Positions 10,376-20,004 of a DNA stretch of 31,934 nt are shown in pieces. The notes beneath the pieces are model-generated. The model worked only from the letters and a program-made list of their open reading frames with translations. It did no database searches and was not told where the DNA came from. The position numbers and the translations under genes were made by a program. This DNA comes from Hofstenia miamia (taxonomy: Eukaryota; Xenacoelomorpha; Acoela): contig SCFE01000011.1 in NCBI GenBank assembly GCA_004352715.1, positions 2,995,142 to 3,027,075 on the forward strand, written 5' to 3'. How positions within the stretch are numbered: position 1 is the first letter of the stretch; every line of letters begins with the position of its first letter.

Positions 10376-10962
10376 AAACTTAATGACCTTAATTCATTAA
10401 CAAATTTGTGAATCATACAAAAAATTGATACTGAATAAAGTAATTCGGGGCCAAAATATTATATGATGATTTTAATTGCATTATGGATTCATGTTTTCCA
10501 ATATAATTAAGTGTTCTAAATGCCTAGTTAACCATTTTTGCTAATGATGAGTGTTTTTGAGATGTGAGATTTTGAAAAAGAAATGCACAGTAATTAAATT
10601 GACTTAAGACAAATGAATGAATTAGTTCTACATTTGACAATTTTTCTACATGGTGCAAATGGTACAAATATTTTATTTCACATGCCATCTTATTTAATTT
10701 GGAGGAGAAGAAATAATCGAATTTTAAGTCATTGTCTATTATAAATTGGTGAAATATCAGATTGCTTTAAACGTGCAGGAAAGTCATTATTTATAATACT
10801 TTGGTTGAATGCTACATGTAGGTATTCACCAAAAACATAAAATTATTTTTTAGTTATCCAATACAGTAGGTTGCTGGATCCACAATATATATTAGCATCA
10901 AGTTTATTTCTTACATTTCTAAGATTGTGATAGGAAATTACATTGAATTGAAACCTGCTCCC

Positions 10963-11379
10963 TTATTTGTATATCAGATTGTTAACATGAAAGTTTCCAT
11001 TTTCATCAAAGTTAAATTTGAGTTTACCCATATTTTCAAAATTTCTGTTTAAAATATTTGCAATATCCTTCTTATTTTTGTGCATCCTATTATTATGCTT
11101 TATTTCTTCAATGTGTATATTTAGCCCTTTAGTTTTGCCAAAGCTTTTATTAAGAAAATTCCATCTTTGGTTAGATTTTGTTAAACATTTGAAGCAATCC
11201 TTTACCTTGCTTTCATACCTAGATTTGTGGCTCTTTTTGATTATTTGCTTAGCAAGCTCATAATTTGTCCAATTAATATTGATGGGATCTGATTTTGAGA
11301 GTTCAAAGAGTTTATTTTTCTTAATTTTCTGTTCTTTAATCAAGTTGGAATCACAGAGATGGCTAATCACTTGTCTCAA
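10963..11379 (-). pseudogene. LINE E endonuclease-RT linker
   Basis: A 138-codon open stretch rich in Lys, Asn and Ile (for example KQIIKKSHKSRYESKVK and KSNQRWNFLNKSFGKTKG). In related LINEs a basic W-x-x-L/I-N linker of this kind lies between endonuclease and RT. Its place between recognisable endonuclease and RT pieces supports the call. Confidence 0.65.
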
Positions 11380-11708
11380 TTTAGTGTTAATTAATTTAGT
11401 TCACAGCAGTGCTCCTTGATTTAAGGCTTTGGTGATTTCATAGATGATAAATTTCAACCTACTATCAGAATCATTAAAAGTGTCATTGTGTAATGTCCCT
11501 CTGGGGTAATTCGCATATTTATATCAATTTAGTGTAATTAGAAAGCATATGTTAATTAGATTAATATCTTTTATTAATTTAATTGTTATAATCAATTGAA
11601 TTTTGTACATAGTAACCAAAGCAGTTATTTTGATGGTAGGATTATGATAAGAGAATATGACTAGTTGTCCACTCATTTAAAAGATTTATTAAAGTATTTT
11701 GGTTTTAA

Positions 11709-12000
11709 TTACTTTAGGAATGAACTCTTTTTTATACTATTTAACTTAATGTCTTCTTTTTGGAATGCACAAGTTAATAGATGATCTGAAATCAAACATT
11801 CTGTTAAAAAGTATTCAAAACTATTTGCTTCTTTTGTATCACACATAATGTAATCTATGAATGAGAAACTTCTTGAATGAATATATGTTGGAGTACTGTT
11901 ATTAATTGGTTTCATATTGTGGATATCTATCATATCATGAATAACTTTATGTTCTGTTTCATTTAGATAGTTTTGATTTTAATCACCCATTAGAAAAATT
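11709..12000 (-). pseudogene. LINE E endonuclease fragment with a stop in GDFN
   Basis: The minus strand reads LMGD-stop-NQNYLNETEHKVIH and continues in frame to STPTYIHSRSFSFIDYIM and LISDHLLTCAFQ. This is the C-terminal half of the LINE apurinic-type endonuclease. A TAA replaces the Phe of the catalytic GDFN block near 11980. SDH is kept. Confidence 0.8.
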
Positions 12001-12010
12001 TCTGTTCAAA

Positions 12011-12549
12011 ACAAAATTTGAGTTATAAATATTAATTTTGAATTTTTCCTTTTCACTGAAATTAAGATGATATTTAGACTTAGATCAGATTACACATTTG
12101 AAATAAAATCAAACCAAATCCATTAACGCAACTTATATTGTATTAATGATTATAATAATCATGAATCTTCTGAAAATCAAATCAAACTTGAATTGTGAGT
12201 GGCTTTTATTAATGTCACATAATGTATTGTTTTTTGGTCGTTTCTTCAACAAAAAAGTGATTCAATTAGGTTTTTTTTGAAAACCTAATCTTCCAGTTGC
12301 AAAATGTATCCAAGCAAATGCATCTCATTGCTTTAAAATGTTATTGCTAAATGATGCTAACATGAATCACATCTTTAAATTTGAAGCATTTGCCAACAAT
12401 TTAATAGTGCATTGGAACGCATAACAAGGAAACCTGCTGTATGAACAAAACTTTGTCTAGATTGAAAATATTAAATAACTTATTTCAAATTATATTCAAT
12501 TAAAAATTTCTATAGTGTATAAAGTGCATAATGTATAATTTTTTGAAAT
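12011..12549. other. AT-rich non-coding stretch
   Basis: No coding or RNA signal was recognised. A short hairpin is visible at 12265-12289 (10-bp arms around five bases). Confidence 0.5.
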
Positions 12550-12953
12550 TTTTGAATCCAAAATAGATCTGAAGTTTTCTCAAAATTGAAATCTGATCTG
12601 AGATCCTATCCAATTCCATCTCTGACATAGATATTCCTATTTTATGTTATTCAAGAATATATTAATCTTCTAAATATTTTATCAATCAATGTTTGTTAAA
12701 TTTCATTAAATAATTTGTGAACTCTGTATTGCTAGTAATATCAAACTTATTATTATTTAGGTTGATATACCAACAAACAGATAAATGTAAGCTTTATTAT
12801 ATGCATTATTTATTAAATTTTTCTGCTTGCTGGACTGTGATTCCATTTGATGAATGGAATCAATAAACTCATATGTGTTATAGATCTTAATACAATATAT
12901 TTTACATTAAAGGATATAATCTATACTCAAAGGCATAAAAGTCTTCTATATTT

Positions 12954-12982
12954 GCAAGAATAATAATTAATATTATTCTTGC
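12954..12982. repeat. Short inverted repeat (hairpin)
   Basis: Eleven-base arms (GCAAGAATAAT and its complement) around seven bases. The same hairpin is at 15818-15846 in the second block copy. It lies just past the R2-like 3' coding end and could be a 3' UTR structure of that element (inference). Confidence 0.6.
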
Positions 12983-13023
12983 ATCTCACAGTTTCATTCT
13001 AGTATCCCTCTCAGCTCAGGGAC

Positions 13024-13298
13024 TCACCAGTTTCCATGGAGTCTGAGAGCTTTCCTCAGGACTATAGCTGTACCTAACAATGCTGCCCTGTGTGCTACTA
13101 CCCCTCACCACTTTGTTACTCCCAACTCCTCCAAGTATTTCTTATGTTTCTTACTCACTGCTCCAAGTGCTCCTACAACTACTGAGACTACTTTAACCTT
13201 TTTCAACTTCTACAGCCTTTCTATTTTTCTGCCATCTCTCTATACTTGTCTATCTTCTCTTTCTCCTTGCTTTCTACATTCCTGTACTTTGGTACTCT
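13024..13298 (-). pseudogene. R2-like LINE C-terminus, copy 1
   Basis: The minus strand reads RVPKYRNVESKEKEKIDKYR, then after a frame change KVKVVSVVVGALGAVSKKHK and, past a stop, AHRAALLGTAIVLRKALRLH. The first stretch matches the end of LINE C (PKDRNIESKEKEKIG at 10282-10328), so this is the downstream part of a related element in opposite orientation. GALGAV and LLGTA-x-x-LRK are typical of the extreme C-terminus of this LINE group. Confidence 0.82.
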
Positions 13299-13431
13299 GG
13301 TTTATATTAACTTTATGCAGCTAGTGTTAAAGCCTGGTTGCTTTATTAGTTAACACACTTTACAAACAGAGTGTGACATAATCCATCAAACTATCATGAT
13401 TGGTCAAGATGAGAGAAAGGGATGAAGGAAA

Positions 13432-13849
13432 CAAAGACTGACATTATTAATATTGATTATAATGATTAAAATGTAAATCATGATAGGATTGATTATTTTC
13501 ACTTTGTAAATGTTTTGTGCAATTATATCTAAAATTATGCTCGATGGTATTTTGACAAAACGAAAGATGGTCAAGCAGCATAGTCAAATTAAAGCTGACG
13601 TTGCGGAAAATTAGCAGAAATATTAAGCGAGGGAAAAACTGTAAACAAGAAAGATTAACAGGTACTAGTCAAGTATTTAGTTGTTTAATACCAAGTGCTA
13701 TAAATATACTGAACATGATGTAATTAATGATGAACAAATCTACTTTAGATTTATTTTCTCTTGTCAGGTTATTTTATATATTCTGATGGAAAACTAAACG
13801 TCTACGAGCTAGGGTAATTGTATGGTGGTTCCCACATCCGGTTAAAGGT
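13432..13849. other. AT-rich non-coding stretch
   Basis: No coding signal or repeat family was recognised on either strand. Confidence 0.45.
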
Positions 13850-14488
13850 ATGCTGGAGCAGCCTCCTAATAGCTATTCCACAGCGGGGAGGGCGACAGCT
13901 GTAGTTACCTGGTGTGCTCTTAGGTTACGGATAGGTATAGGAGTTTTTTACCGTTATAGCTTTCCTGATTGTCATTGCTCGTCTGATATTATTATCGCAG
14001 CCTGTAGGTTTTACATGTCAATCCTTTTATCAATGAACTCACGTTATTTATTACATTCATTATGCCACATGACGATTGATGATTTAACAGTGTTTACACT
14101 TAGACGGTTATTACGATTGTATTTCTATATTCTATTACACATAGTTTATTTAATAGTCATTACATGTTGCTCGATGTTTTATATGGTAGACCCCTGGCCG
14201 ACTTCTCGGTATTGTTTTCCGCTGACTGCATTGATTGTTTACATGTATCAAGGGCTATTAAATATTTCTATATATGTAGGGTTATTACATGTAGGGCCTC
14301 ATAAGAAGCTATTCCAGCAGCAAGGTTGCACCACTTCATTTATTGCATCAGTTCGTAATAACAAAAACAATCAATGCACTAAATTCTTAAGTAGTTGCAA
14401 ATCCCATTACACCTATTACACTGAGTTCGCTATTCACATCACCATTCCGTTGTTGTTCTTTATCTCACATTGGCAGTTCCATTGGTAA
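13850..14488 (+). CDS. Unrecognised 212-codon ORF
   Basis: This open frame is long for such AT-rich sequence. The product would be hydrophobic and aromatic, with candidate membrane-like segments near residues 80-110 (LRLYFYILLHIVYLIVITCC) and 125-150 (LTALIVYMYQGLLNISIYVG), and it is rich in Cys, His and Tyr. I recognise no domain. CpG dinucleotides look more common here than in the flanks, which hints at a different origin. The DNA repeats short ATTACA-type words, so the frame may stay open through composition alone. It could be an unclassified repeat or a decayed single-exon gene. The start is simply the first ATG; no promoter was identified. Confidence 0.25.
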   Translation: MLEQPPNSYSTAGRATAVVTWCALRLRIGIGVFYRYSFPDCHCSSDIIIAACRFYMSILLSMNSRYLLHSLCHMTIDDLTVFTLRRLLRLYFYILLHIVYLIVITCCSMFYMVDPWPTSRYCFPLTALIVYMYQGLLNISIYVGLLHVGPHKKLFQQQGCTTSFIASVRNNKNNQCTKFLSSCKSHYTYYTEFAIHITIPLLFFISHWQFHW

Positions 14489-15204
14489 GATGCGGCTGGC
14501 GGATGCGTTCCTGGATATGCACATTTACTCTTAAGTGTTGATCCTGTCTTCCAACATCTCTGCTTTATCTAAATGAGGCGAGTTAACTAAGTAGCTACAA
14601 AGGCTTGTGTATATTAAATTAGTTTAATAAACCACACACTTATCATAAAGGAGAGAAATTGGAAAAGTGTCAACTCCACTTAATGGTTAATCTAAGAAAA
14701 GCAATAGTTTTCTCTAAGTAACACAACCACAGTGGGTTGGCATGATTCTACAAGAGTTAAGTCAACTAGTGTCTTGTCTTGAGGTATTGCACTAAGCCCC
14801 AAAAAGGGTCTGTTTTTTGAAAATTTTCACACATTGCACCTAGACTTACAAACATAATTTCAAGTTTTTTAGGCATTTGAATAGTGCTTATAGTTGCTAA
14901 GGTTGGAAGTGGATACCATAGAAATTACGCCTTCTAGAGGCAAAAAACTGTAAAAATGTTGCAAAATCAGTCAATTTCCTTAATTTAAGGGCACATAGCT
15001 CATTATCCATTAAAGGTAGTAGATTGAAATTTTGAATGGAGGTAGCCAATATAGTTCTTAGTGTAAATATATAAAAGCCTATTTTTTTAGGCAAAAATTG
15101 CCTTAGCCTCAAAGCCTAGTATAAAATATTTCGAAATTACAATTTTTAGTTATTTATTATTTTCTCACATTGCTCTTAAACTTATTAACATAATTTCAAT
15201 TTTA
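14489..15204. other. Non-coding stretch with a diverged internal repeat
   Basis: No protein domain was recognised. A segment at about 14825-14878 resembles one at about 15160-15213; both contain CACATTGC, CTTA..AACATAATTTCAA and a T-rich run ending in TTTTAG. This suggests an old local duplication. Confidence 0.45.
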
Positions 15205-15325
15205 TTTTAGATTTCTGCCATCAATGCAGCAGATTTTTTGCAAATCAAACAATCTTAAGAGACACATAAACAATCATTTTTAACTTTGTAAAATTAATAT
15301 TAATTTTTTAAGTTTTTTAAATAAA
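15205..15325 (+). pseudogene. C2H2 zinc-finger exon remnant with acceptor and poly(A) signal
   Basis: A T-rich tract ending in TTTTAG (15205-15210) looks like a 3' splice site. From 15215 the reading is CHQCSRFFANQT, and one base out of frame it continues LKRHINNHF and a stop at 15281-15283. Allowing for one lost base near 15252, this fits C-x2-C-x12-H-x3-H with the structural Phe and Leu in place. AATAAA follows at 15320-15325. The order acceptor, finger, stop, poly(A) signal suggests the last exon of a zinc-finger gene or a TE-encoded finger, now frameshifted or misread. Confidence 0.45.
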
Positions 15326-15412
15326 TAACATTTGAATTTTGAAGTTTTTTGTCTCCACCAATTATATATTGATTAGCAATTAAGTTTTCTTTTAGTAATT
15401 TTTGAATTTCTT

Positions 15413-15413
15413 N
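15413..15413. other. Single-n contig join
   Basis: One n lies immediately before the second copy of the 882-bp block. As at 7167 and 8995, the join is next to duplicated sequence and should not be trusted. Confidence 0.75.
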
Positions 15414-16295
15414 TTTTGAATCCAAAATAGATCTGAAGTTTTCTCAAAATTGAAATCTGATCTGAGATCCTATCCAATTCCATCTCTGACATAGGTATTC
15501 CCATTTTATGTTATTCAAGAATATATTAATCTTCTAAATATTTTATCAATCAATGTTTGTTAAATTTCATTAAATAATTTGTGAACTCTGTATTGCTAGT
15601 AATATCAAACTTATTATTATTTAGGTTGATATACCAACAAACAGATAAATGTAAGCTTTATTATATGCATTATTTATTAAATTTTTCTGCTTGCTGGACT
15701 GTGATTCCATTTGATGAATAGAATCAATAAACTCATATGTGTTATACATCTTAATACAATATATTTTACATTAAAGGATATAATGTATACTCAAAGGCAT
15801 AAAAGTCTTCTATATTTGCAAGAATAATAATTAATATTATTCTTGCATCTCACAGTTTCATTCTAGTATCCCTCTCAGCTCAGGGACTCATCAGTTTCCA
15901 TGGAGGCTGAGAGCTTTCCTCAGGACTATAGCTGTACCTAACAATGCTGCCCTGTGTGCTACTACCCCTCACCACTTTGTTACTCCCAACTCCTCCAAGT
16001 ATTTCTTATGTTTCTTACTCACTGCTCCAAGTGCTCCTACAACTACTGAGACTACTTTAACCTTTTTCAACTTCTACAGCCTTTCTATTTTTCTGCCATC
16101 TCTCTATACTTGTCTATCTTCTCTTTCTCCTTGCTTTCTACATTCCTGTACTTTGGTACTCTGGTTTATATTAACTTTATGCAGCTAGTGTTAAAGCCTG
16201 GTTGCTTTATTAGTTAACACACTTTACAAACAGAGTGTGACATAATCCATCAAACTATCATGATTGGTCAAGATGAGAGAAAGGGATGAAGGAAA
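15414..16295 (+). repeat. Direct repeat block, copy 2 (882 bp)
   Basis: A near-identical repeat of 12550-13431, bounded by assembly breaks on both sides. It could be the other allele, a true segmental duplication or a second LINE insertion. Confidence 0.92.
15888..16162 (-). pseudogene. R2-like LINE C-terminus, copy 2
   Basis: The counterpart of 13024-13298 inside the second block. It carries the same frame breaks, plus a substitution that turns the final Trp codon into a stop. Sharing the same breaks shows that the block was duplicated after the LINE decayed. Confidence 0.82.
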
Positions 16296-17295
16296 NNNNN
16301 NNNNNNNNNNNNNNNNNNNNNNNNNNNNNNNNNNNNNNNNNNNNNNNNNNNNNNNNNNNNNNNNNNNNNNNNNNNNNNNNNNNNNNNNNNNNNNNNNNNN
16401 NNNNNNNNNNNNNNNNNNNNNNNNNNNNNNNNNNNNNNNNNNNNNNNNNNNNNNNNNNNNNNNNNNNNNNNNNNNNNNNNNNNNNNNNNNNNNNNNNNNN
16501 NNNNNNNNNNNNNNNNNNNNNNNNNNNNNNNNNNNNNNNNNNNNNNNNNNNNNNNNNNNNNNNNNNNNNNNNNNNNNNNNNNNNNNNNNNNNNNNNNNNN
16601 NNNNNNNNNNNNNNNNNNNNNNNNNNNNNNNNNNNNNNNNNNNNNNNNNNNNNNNNNNNNNNNNNNNNNNNNNNNNNNNNNNNNNNNNNNNNNNNNNNNN
16701 NNNNNNNNNNNNNNNNNNNNNNNNNNNNNNNNNNNNNNNNNNNNNNNNNNNNNNNNNNNNNNNNNNNNNNNNNNNNNNNNNNNNNNNNNNNNNNNNNNNN
16801 NNNNNNNNNNNNNNNNNNNNNNNNNNNNNNNNNNNNNNNNNNNNNNNNNNNNNNNNNNNNNNNNNNNNNNNNNNNNNNNNNNNNNNNNNNNNNNNNNNNN
16901 NNNNNNNNNNNNNNNNNNNNNNNNNNNNNNNNNNNNNNNNNNNNNNNNNNNNNNNNNNNNNNNNNNNNNNNNNNNNNNNNNNNNNNNNNNNNNNNNNNNN
17001 NNNNNNNNNNNNNNNNNNNNNNNNNNNNNNNNNNNNNNNNNNNNNNNNNNNNNNNNNNNNNNNNNNNNNNNNNNNNNNNNNNNNNNNNNNNNNNNNNNNN
17101 NNNNNNNNNNNNNNNNNNNNNNNNNNNNNNNNNNNNNNNNNNNNNNNNNNNNNNNNNNNNNNNNNNNNNNNNNNNNNNNNNNNNNNNNNNNNNNNNNNNN
17201 NNNNNNNNNNNNNNNNNNNNNNNNNNNNNNNNNNNNNNNNNNNNNNNNNNNNNNNNNNNNNNNNNNNNNNNNNNNNNNNNNNNNNNNNNNNNNNN
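16296..17295. other. Assembly gap (1000 N)
   Basis: Exactly 1000 N, so a placeholder of unknown real length. Apparent open frames crossing it are artefacts. Confidence 0.99.
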
Positions 17296-17313
17296 ATATA
17301 TATATATATATAT
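17296..17313. repeat. (TA)n at contig edge
   Basis: A TA run at the start of piece 2, directly before sequence shared with the inner ends of the inverted-repeat arms. Confidence 0.9.
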
Positions 17314-17320
17314 GTTCCCA

Positions 17321-17463
17321 AATGAGAACGTTAGGATCTTAAGGTAAAAGCTTAGATTTTTACAAAGTTTATTCTTCGCAATTATTACATATGTGCAATA
17401 AAAATAAAATTGATACAATTTAGAATTTGCGACAATATTATTCACTTTGTGCGATGCATTTTG
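17321..17463. repeat. piggyBac 3' flank shared with both palindrome arms
   Basis: These 143 bp match 25057-25199, and the reverse complement of 26200-26342, without indels and with about six substitutions. All three copies have (TA)n on the outer side. Only this copy continues into the piggyBac transposase. Confidence 0.88.
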
Positions 17464-17502
17464 AATTCACGACATTAATCTTCACTTTGTATGATATGTT
17501 TT
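17423..17502. repeat. Diverged 40-bp tandem duplication at the transposase C-terminus
   Basis: 17423-17462 and 17463-17502 align over 40 bp with about ten differences; both contain TTCACTTTGT. The second unit encodes the last transposase residues (minus strand). The palindrome arms stop within one base of the end of the first unit. Confidence 0.7.
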
Positions 17503-18140
17503 AAAACAGTGAGTTCCTCTGCTGTAGTGAAGTCTTAAGTTGTATTTTGAGCAGATTGATCTAGTATTACTTTTGCATACAACACATCTAACTTGACTAC
17601 AAGCAGTAGGTTCATGGTTTTGACCATCAAATCGAATATCCAGAGGCAAATTTGTATTGTTTTGCCATAGGATTTCATTAGAACCAAATTATTTCTCTTT
17701 TCAACTCAATGTGAGTTATTTTTTCTCCAGGATGCATAGAACAATGAACTTACATATGAAAACATCTCCATTGCAGCGATAATCAAAACTCCCTCTACTT
17801 TGATTTTTCTTTTTTTTCGATATAATACACTTAGAAGCTCCATCAGTTCTATTTTCTCCAATCGTTCTTACTGCAATAAAATCTGTTTCTGTATGCAATT
17901 TCAACAATCTTGCACTTGTGAAGAAGTTGTCAAAATATATCTCATGACATTTGGGTTTTGACTTTTGTCTCACAACATCCAGTAAATCCATTACTACTTG
18001 CTGCCCTAAAGGTTCTTCTATCGTCTGGTAGAGTCTTTACCTGTATAAATTTTTAGTTTATATTGATATCCATCATCATAAAACCCAGAGCTTATAACCA
18101 AATCTTATTGGCTTTCCTTTGATATACATGTTAGTAGTGT
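17482..18140 (-). pseudogene. piggyBac-type transposase, 5'-truncated and frameshifted
   Basis: piggyBac transposases move DNA by cut-and-paste at TTAA. On the minus strand the reading starts near 18135 with MYIKGKPIRFGYKLWVL, the strongly conserved MKGKP-x-RFGYK-W block, where the family continues with a catalytic Asp; here stops intervene. GYQYKLKIYTGK and, in another frame, LGQQVVMDLLDVV follow. ORF 17991-17716 holds HEIYFDNFFTSARLLKLH, with the conserved DNFFTS, then FIAVRTIGENR and RGSFDYRCNGDV. A Cys-rich C-terminal segment (about 17590-17482) reads CSQVRCVVCKSNTRSICSKY and ends FKTYHTK-stop, as expected for the family's DNA-binding zinc domain. The N-terminal half is absent. At least three frame breaks make it inactive. 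Confidence 0.88.
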
Positions 18141-18526
18141 AGTAAGACGAGGCTTGAGAGCACAAAATGACCTTGACCTCTGCAATATCGAGGGGGTGTT
18201 TTTAGTGACTCACCATTTGATTGACAGATGACTAATGAATTTCTGGCAGATTGCAATAACTCACAAAGTGCTTTTTGACAGCTCGGGAGGTAACTGGCTG
18301 ACAGCTTGCAAATAGCTTTTAATTAGTGTACCATATTCGGGCCTATTTGCATGATTCATGTTCAAATTTAGTTTACACTTTTTGGTATGAGTAATTTTTG
18401 ATAATATCACATTTGTTTGCATTACGCCATGTTAATATATACCGTATTATAACAACTCCTGTCGGAATACGTACACGTAATATTACAAGCTAATTTTCCA
18501 TAATTTCGAGAAGCTTACAGTATAAT
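18141..18526. other. Non-coding stretch before the second gap
   Basis: No further transposase reading is recognisable beyond about 18140 and no other feature was identified. Confidence 0.45.
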
Positions 18527-19526
18527 NNNNNNNNNNNNNNNNNNNNNNNNNNNNNNNNNNNNNNNNNNNNNNNNNNNNNNNNNNNNNNNNNNNNNNNNNN
18601 NNNNNNNNNNNNNNNNNNNNNNNNNNNNNNNNNNNNNNNNNNNNNNNNNNNNNNNNNNNNNNNNNNNNNNNNNNNNNNNNNNNNNNNNNNNNNNNNNNNN
18701 NNNNNNNNNNNNNNNNNNNNNNNNNNNNNNNNNNNNNNNNNNNNNNNNNNNNNNNNNNNNNNNNNNNNNNNNNNNNNNNNNNNNNNNNNNNNNNNNNNNN
18801 NNNNNNNNNNNNNNNNNNNNNNNNNNNNNNNNNNNNNNNNNNNNNNNNNNNNNNNNNNNNNNNNNNNNNNNNNNNNNNNNNNNNNNNNNNNNNNNNNNNN
18901 NNNNNNNNNNNNNNNNNNNNNNNNNNNNNNNNNNNNNNNNNNNNNNNNNNNNNNNNNNNNNNNNNNNNNNNNNNNNNNNNNNNNNNNNNNNNNNNNNNNN
19001 NNNNNNNNNNNNNNNNNNNNNNNNNNNNNNNNNNNNNNNNNNNNNNNNNNNNNNNNNNNNNNNNNNNNNNNNNNNNNNNNNNNNNNNNNNNNNNNNNNNN
19101 NNNNNNNNNNNNNNNNNNNNNNNNNNNNNNNNNNNNNNNNNNNNNNNNNNNNNNNNNNNNNNNNNNNNNNNNNNNNNNNNNNNNNNNNNNNNNNNNNNNN
19201 NNNNNNNNNNNNNNNNNNNNNNNNNNNNNNNNNNNNNNNNNNNNNNNNNNNNNNNNNNNNNNNNNNNNNNNNNNNNNNNNNNNNNNNNNNNNNNNNNNNN
19301 NNNNNNNNNNNNNNNNNNNNNNNNNNNNNNNNNNNNNNNNNNNNNNNNNNNNNNNNNNNNNNNNNNNNNNNNNNNNNNNNNNNNNNNNNNNNNNNNNNNN
19401 NNNNNNNNNNNNNNNNNNNNNNNNNNNNNNNNNNNNNNNNNNNNNNNNNNNNNNNNNNNNNNNNNNNNNNNNNNNNNNNNNNNNNNNNNNNNNNNNNNNN
19501 NNNNNNNNNNNNNNNNNNNNNNNNNN
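18527..19526. other. Assembly gap (1000 N)
   Basis: Exactly 1000 N; true length unknown. Confidence 0.99.
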
Positions 19527-19532
19527 TATATA

Positions 19533-19983
19533 TGTATATCAGGTCAATCACGAGTTCCCACGCCTTATTGTGACAGACGTACTCATTGTTAATCACAATT
19601 GAATCCCTTTGTTACCTCAACCGAAATTGCTGTTGAATTAAACTTTGATGGTCTCCAACCAAGCAGTAGAACTATTAGAAGACTTTAAAACAAAAGTTAA
19701 GACAAGTCAGGACCCAAAATATTACTGTAGACTAACTCCAAAGCCTTATTGGGTCCATGAAAAGGAAAATTGAAGCTTGGGTAGCAGTGAATGGGAGACA
19801 CACTAAATACTAAAGTTTGTGAACTAATTGTTTTTATTTTATAAATAGCTATTATACTTGCAAATTATTGTCAACTAATATTGAGAAATATATTTTTCAG
19901 TTTTCGGGGAAGTGTTTTAGATAAAAAAATTATCAAATTATTAAAAAATATGTGTTTTGAAAAAATGTTCCAAACTTTTGGCC
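19533..19983 (-). mobile_element. Tc1/mariner-like terminal fragment, left arm
   Basis: The end at 19983 reads (minus strand) GGCCAAAAGTTTGGAACATT, the terminal-repeat type of many Tc1-like elements, and abuts (TA)n. The next ~300 bp resemble the 5' untranslated region common in Tc1 elements (a stretch reading TGTGTCTCCC...CTTCAATTTTCC...CATGGACCCAATAAGG). The transposase ORF itself is not reached before the contig ends. Tc1-like elements insert at TA, which explains the flanking TA tract. Confidence 0.65.
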
Positions 19984-20004
19984 TATATATATATATATAT
20001 ATAT
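19984..20004. repeat. (TA)n microsatellite
   Basis: A pure TA run in the left arm. The matching place in the right arm (about 31441-31452) has only a short, interrupted TATATAAATATA, so the tract grew or shrank after the arms separated. Confidence 0.9.

Larger units (their letters stand above)
10376..12010 (-). mobile_element. CR1/Jockey-type LINE E with deleted RT core
   Basis: Read on the minus strand, the copy has part of an endonuclease (about 12000-11709), the endonuclease-RT linker (ORF 11379-10963), the first RT motif (FPARLKQSDISPI, about 10790-10750) and then, with no palm motifs between, the post-palm segment IIDNDLKFDYFFSSKLNKMA (about 10745-10690) and YLYHLHHVEKL. The last part matches LINE A (IDKDLNFEQFFMAKIKKMA, YLYHLRNIS), so the two copies are related. 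RT palm motifs A to C are deleted, so the copy cannot encode a polymerase. Confidence 0.8.
12550..13431 (+). repeat. Direct repeat block, copy 1 (882 bp)
   Basis: Matches 15414-16295 base for base at a constant offset of 2864, with about eight substitutions seen and no indel. Copy 2 starts at a single n and ends at a 1000-N gap, so its limits are assembly limits. Copy 1 continues into unique sequence on both sides. Confidence 0.92.

Noticed and set aside
13354-13380. Short hairpin ACACTTTACAAACAGAGTGT as a terminator or attachment site
   Set aside because: Short imperfect hairpins are common in AT-rich eukaryotic DNA and nothing nearby supports a function.
14185-14260. Mitochondrial cox3 insertion, suggested by VDPWP and a nearby MYQG in the 212-codon ORF
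   Set aside because: The match is a few residues with the wrong spacing and no wider similarity.
16224-17445. Long open frames across the first N gap
   Set aside because: They are almost entirely undefined residues; the N run has no stops by construction. The same applies at 18490-19596 and 25020-26379.
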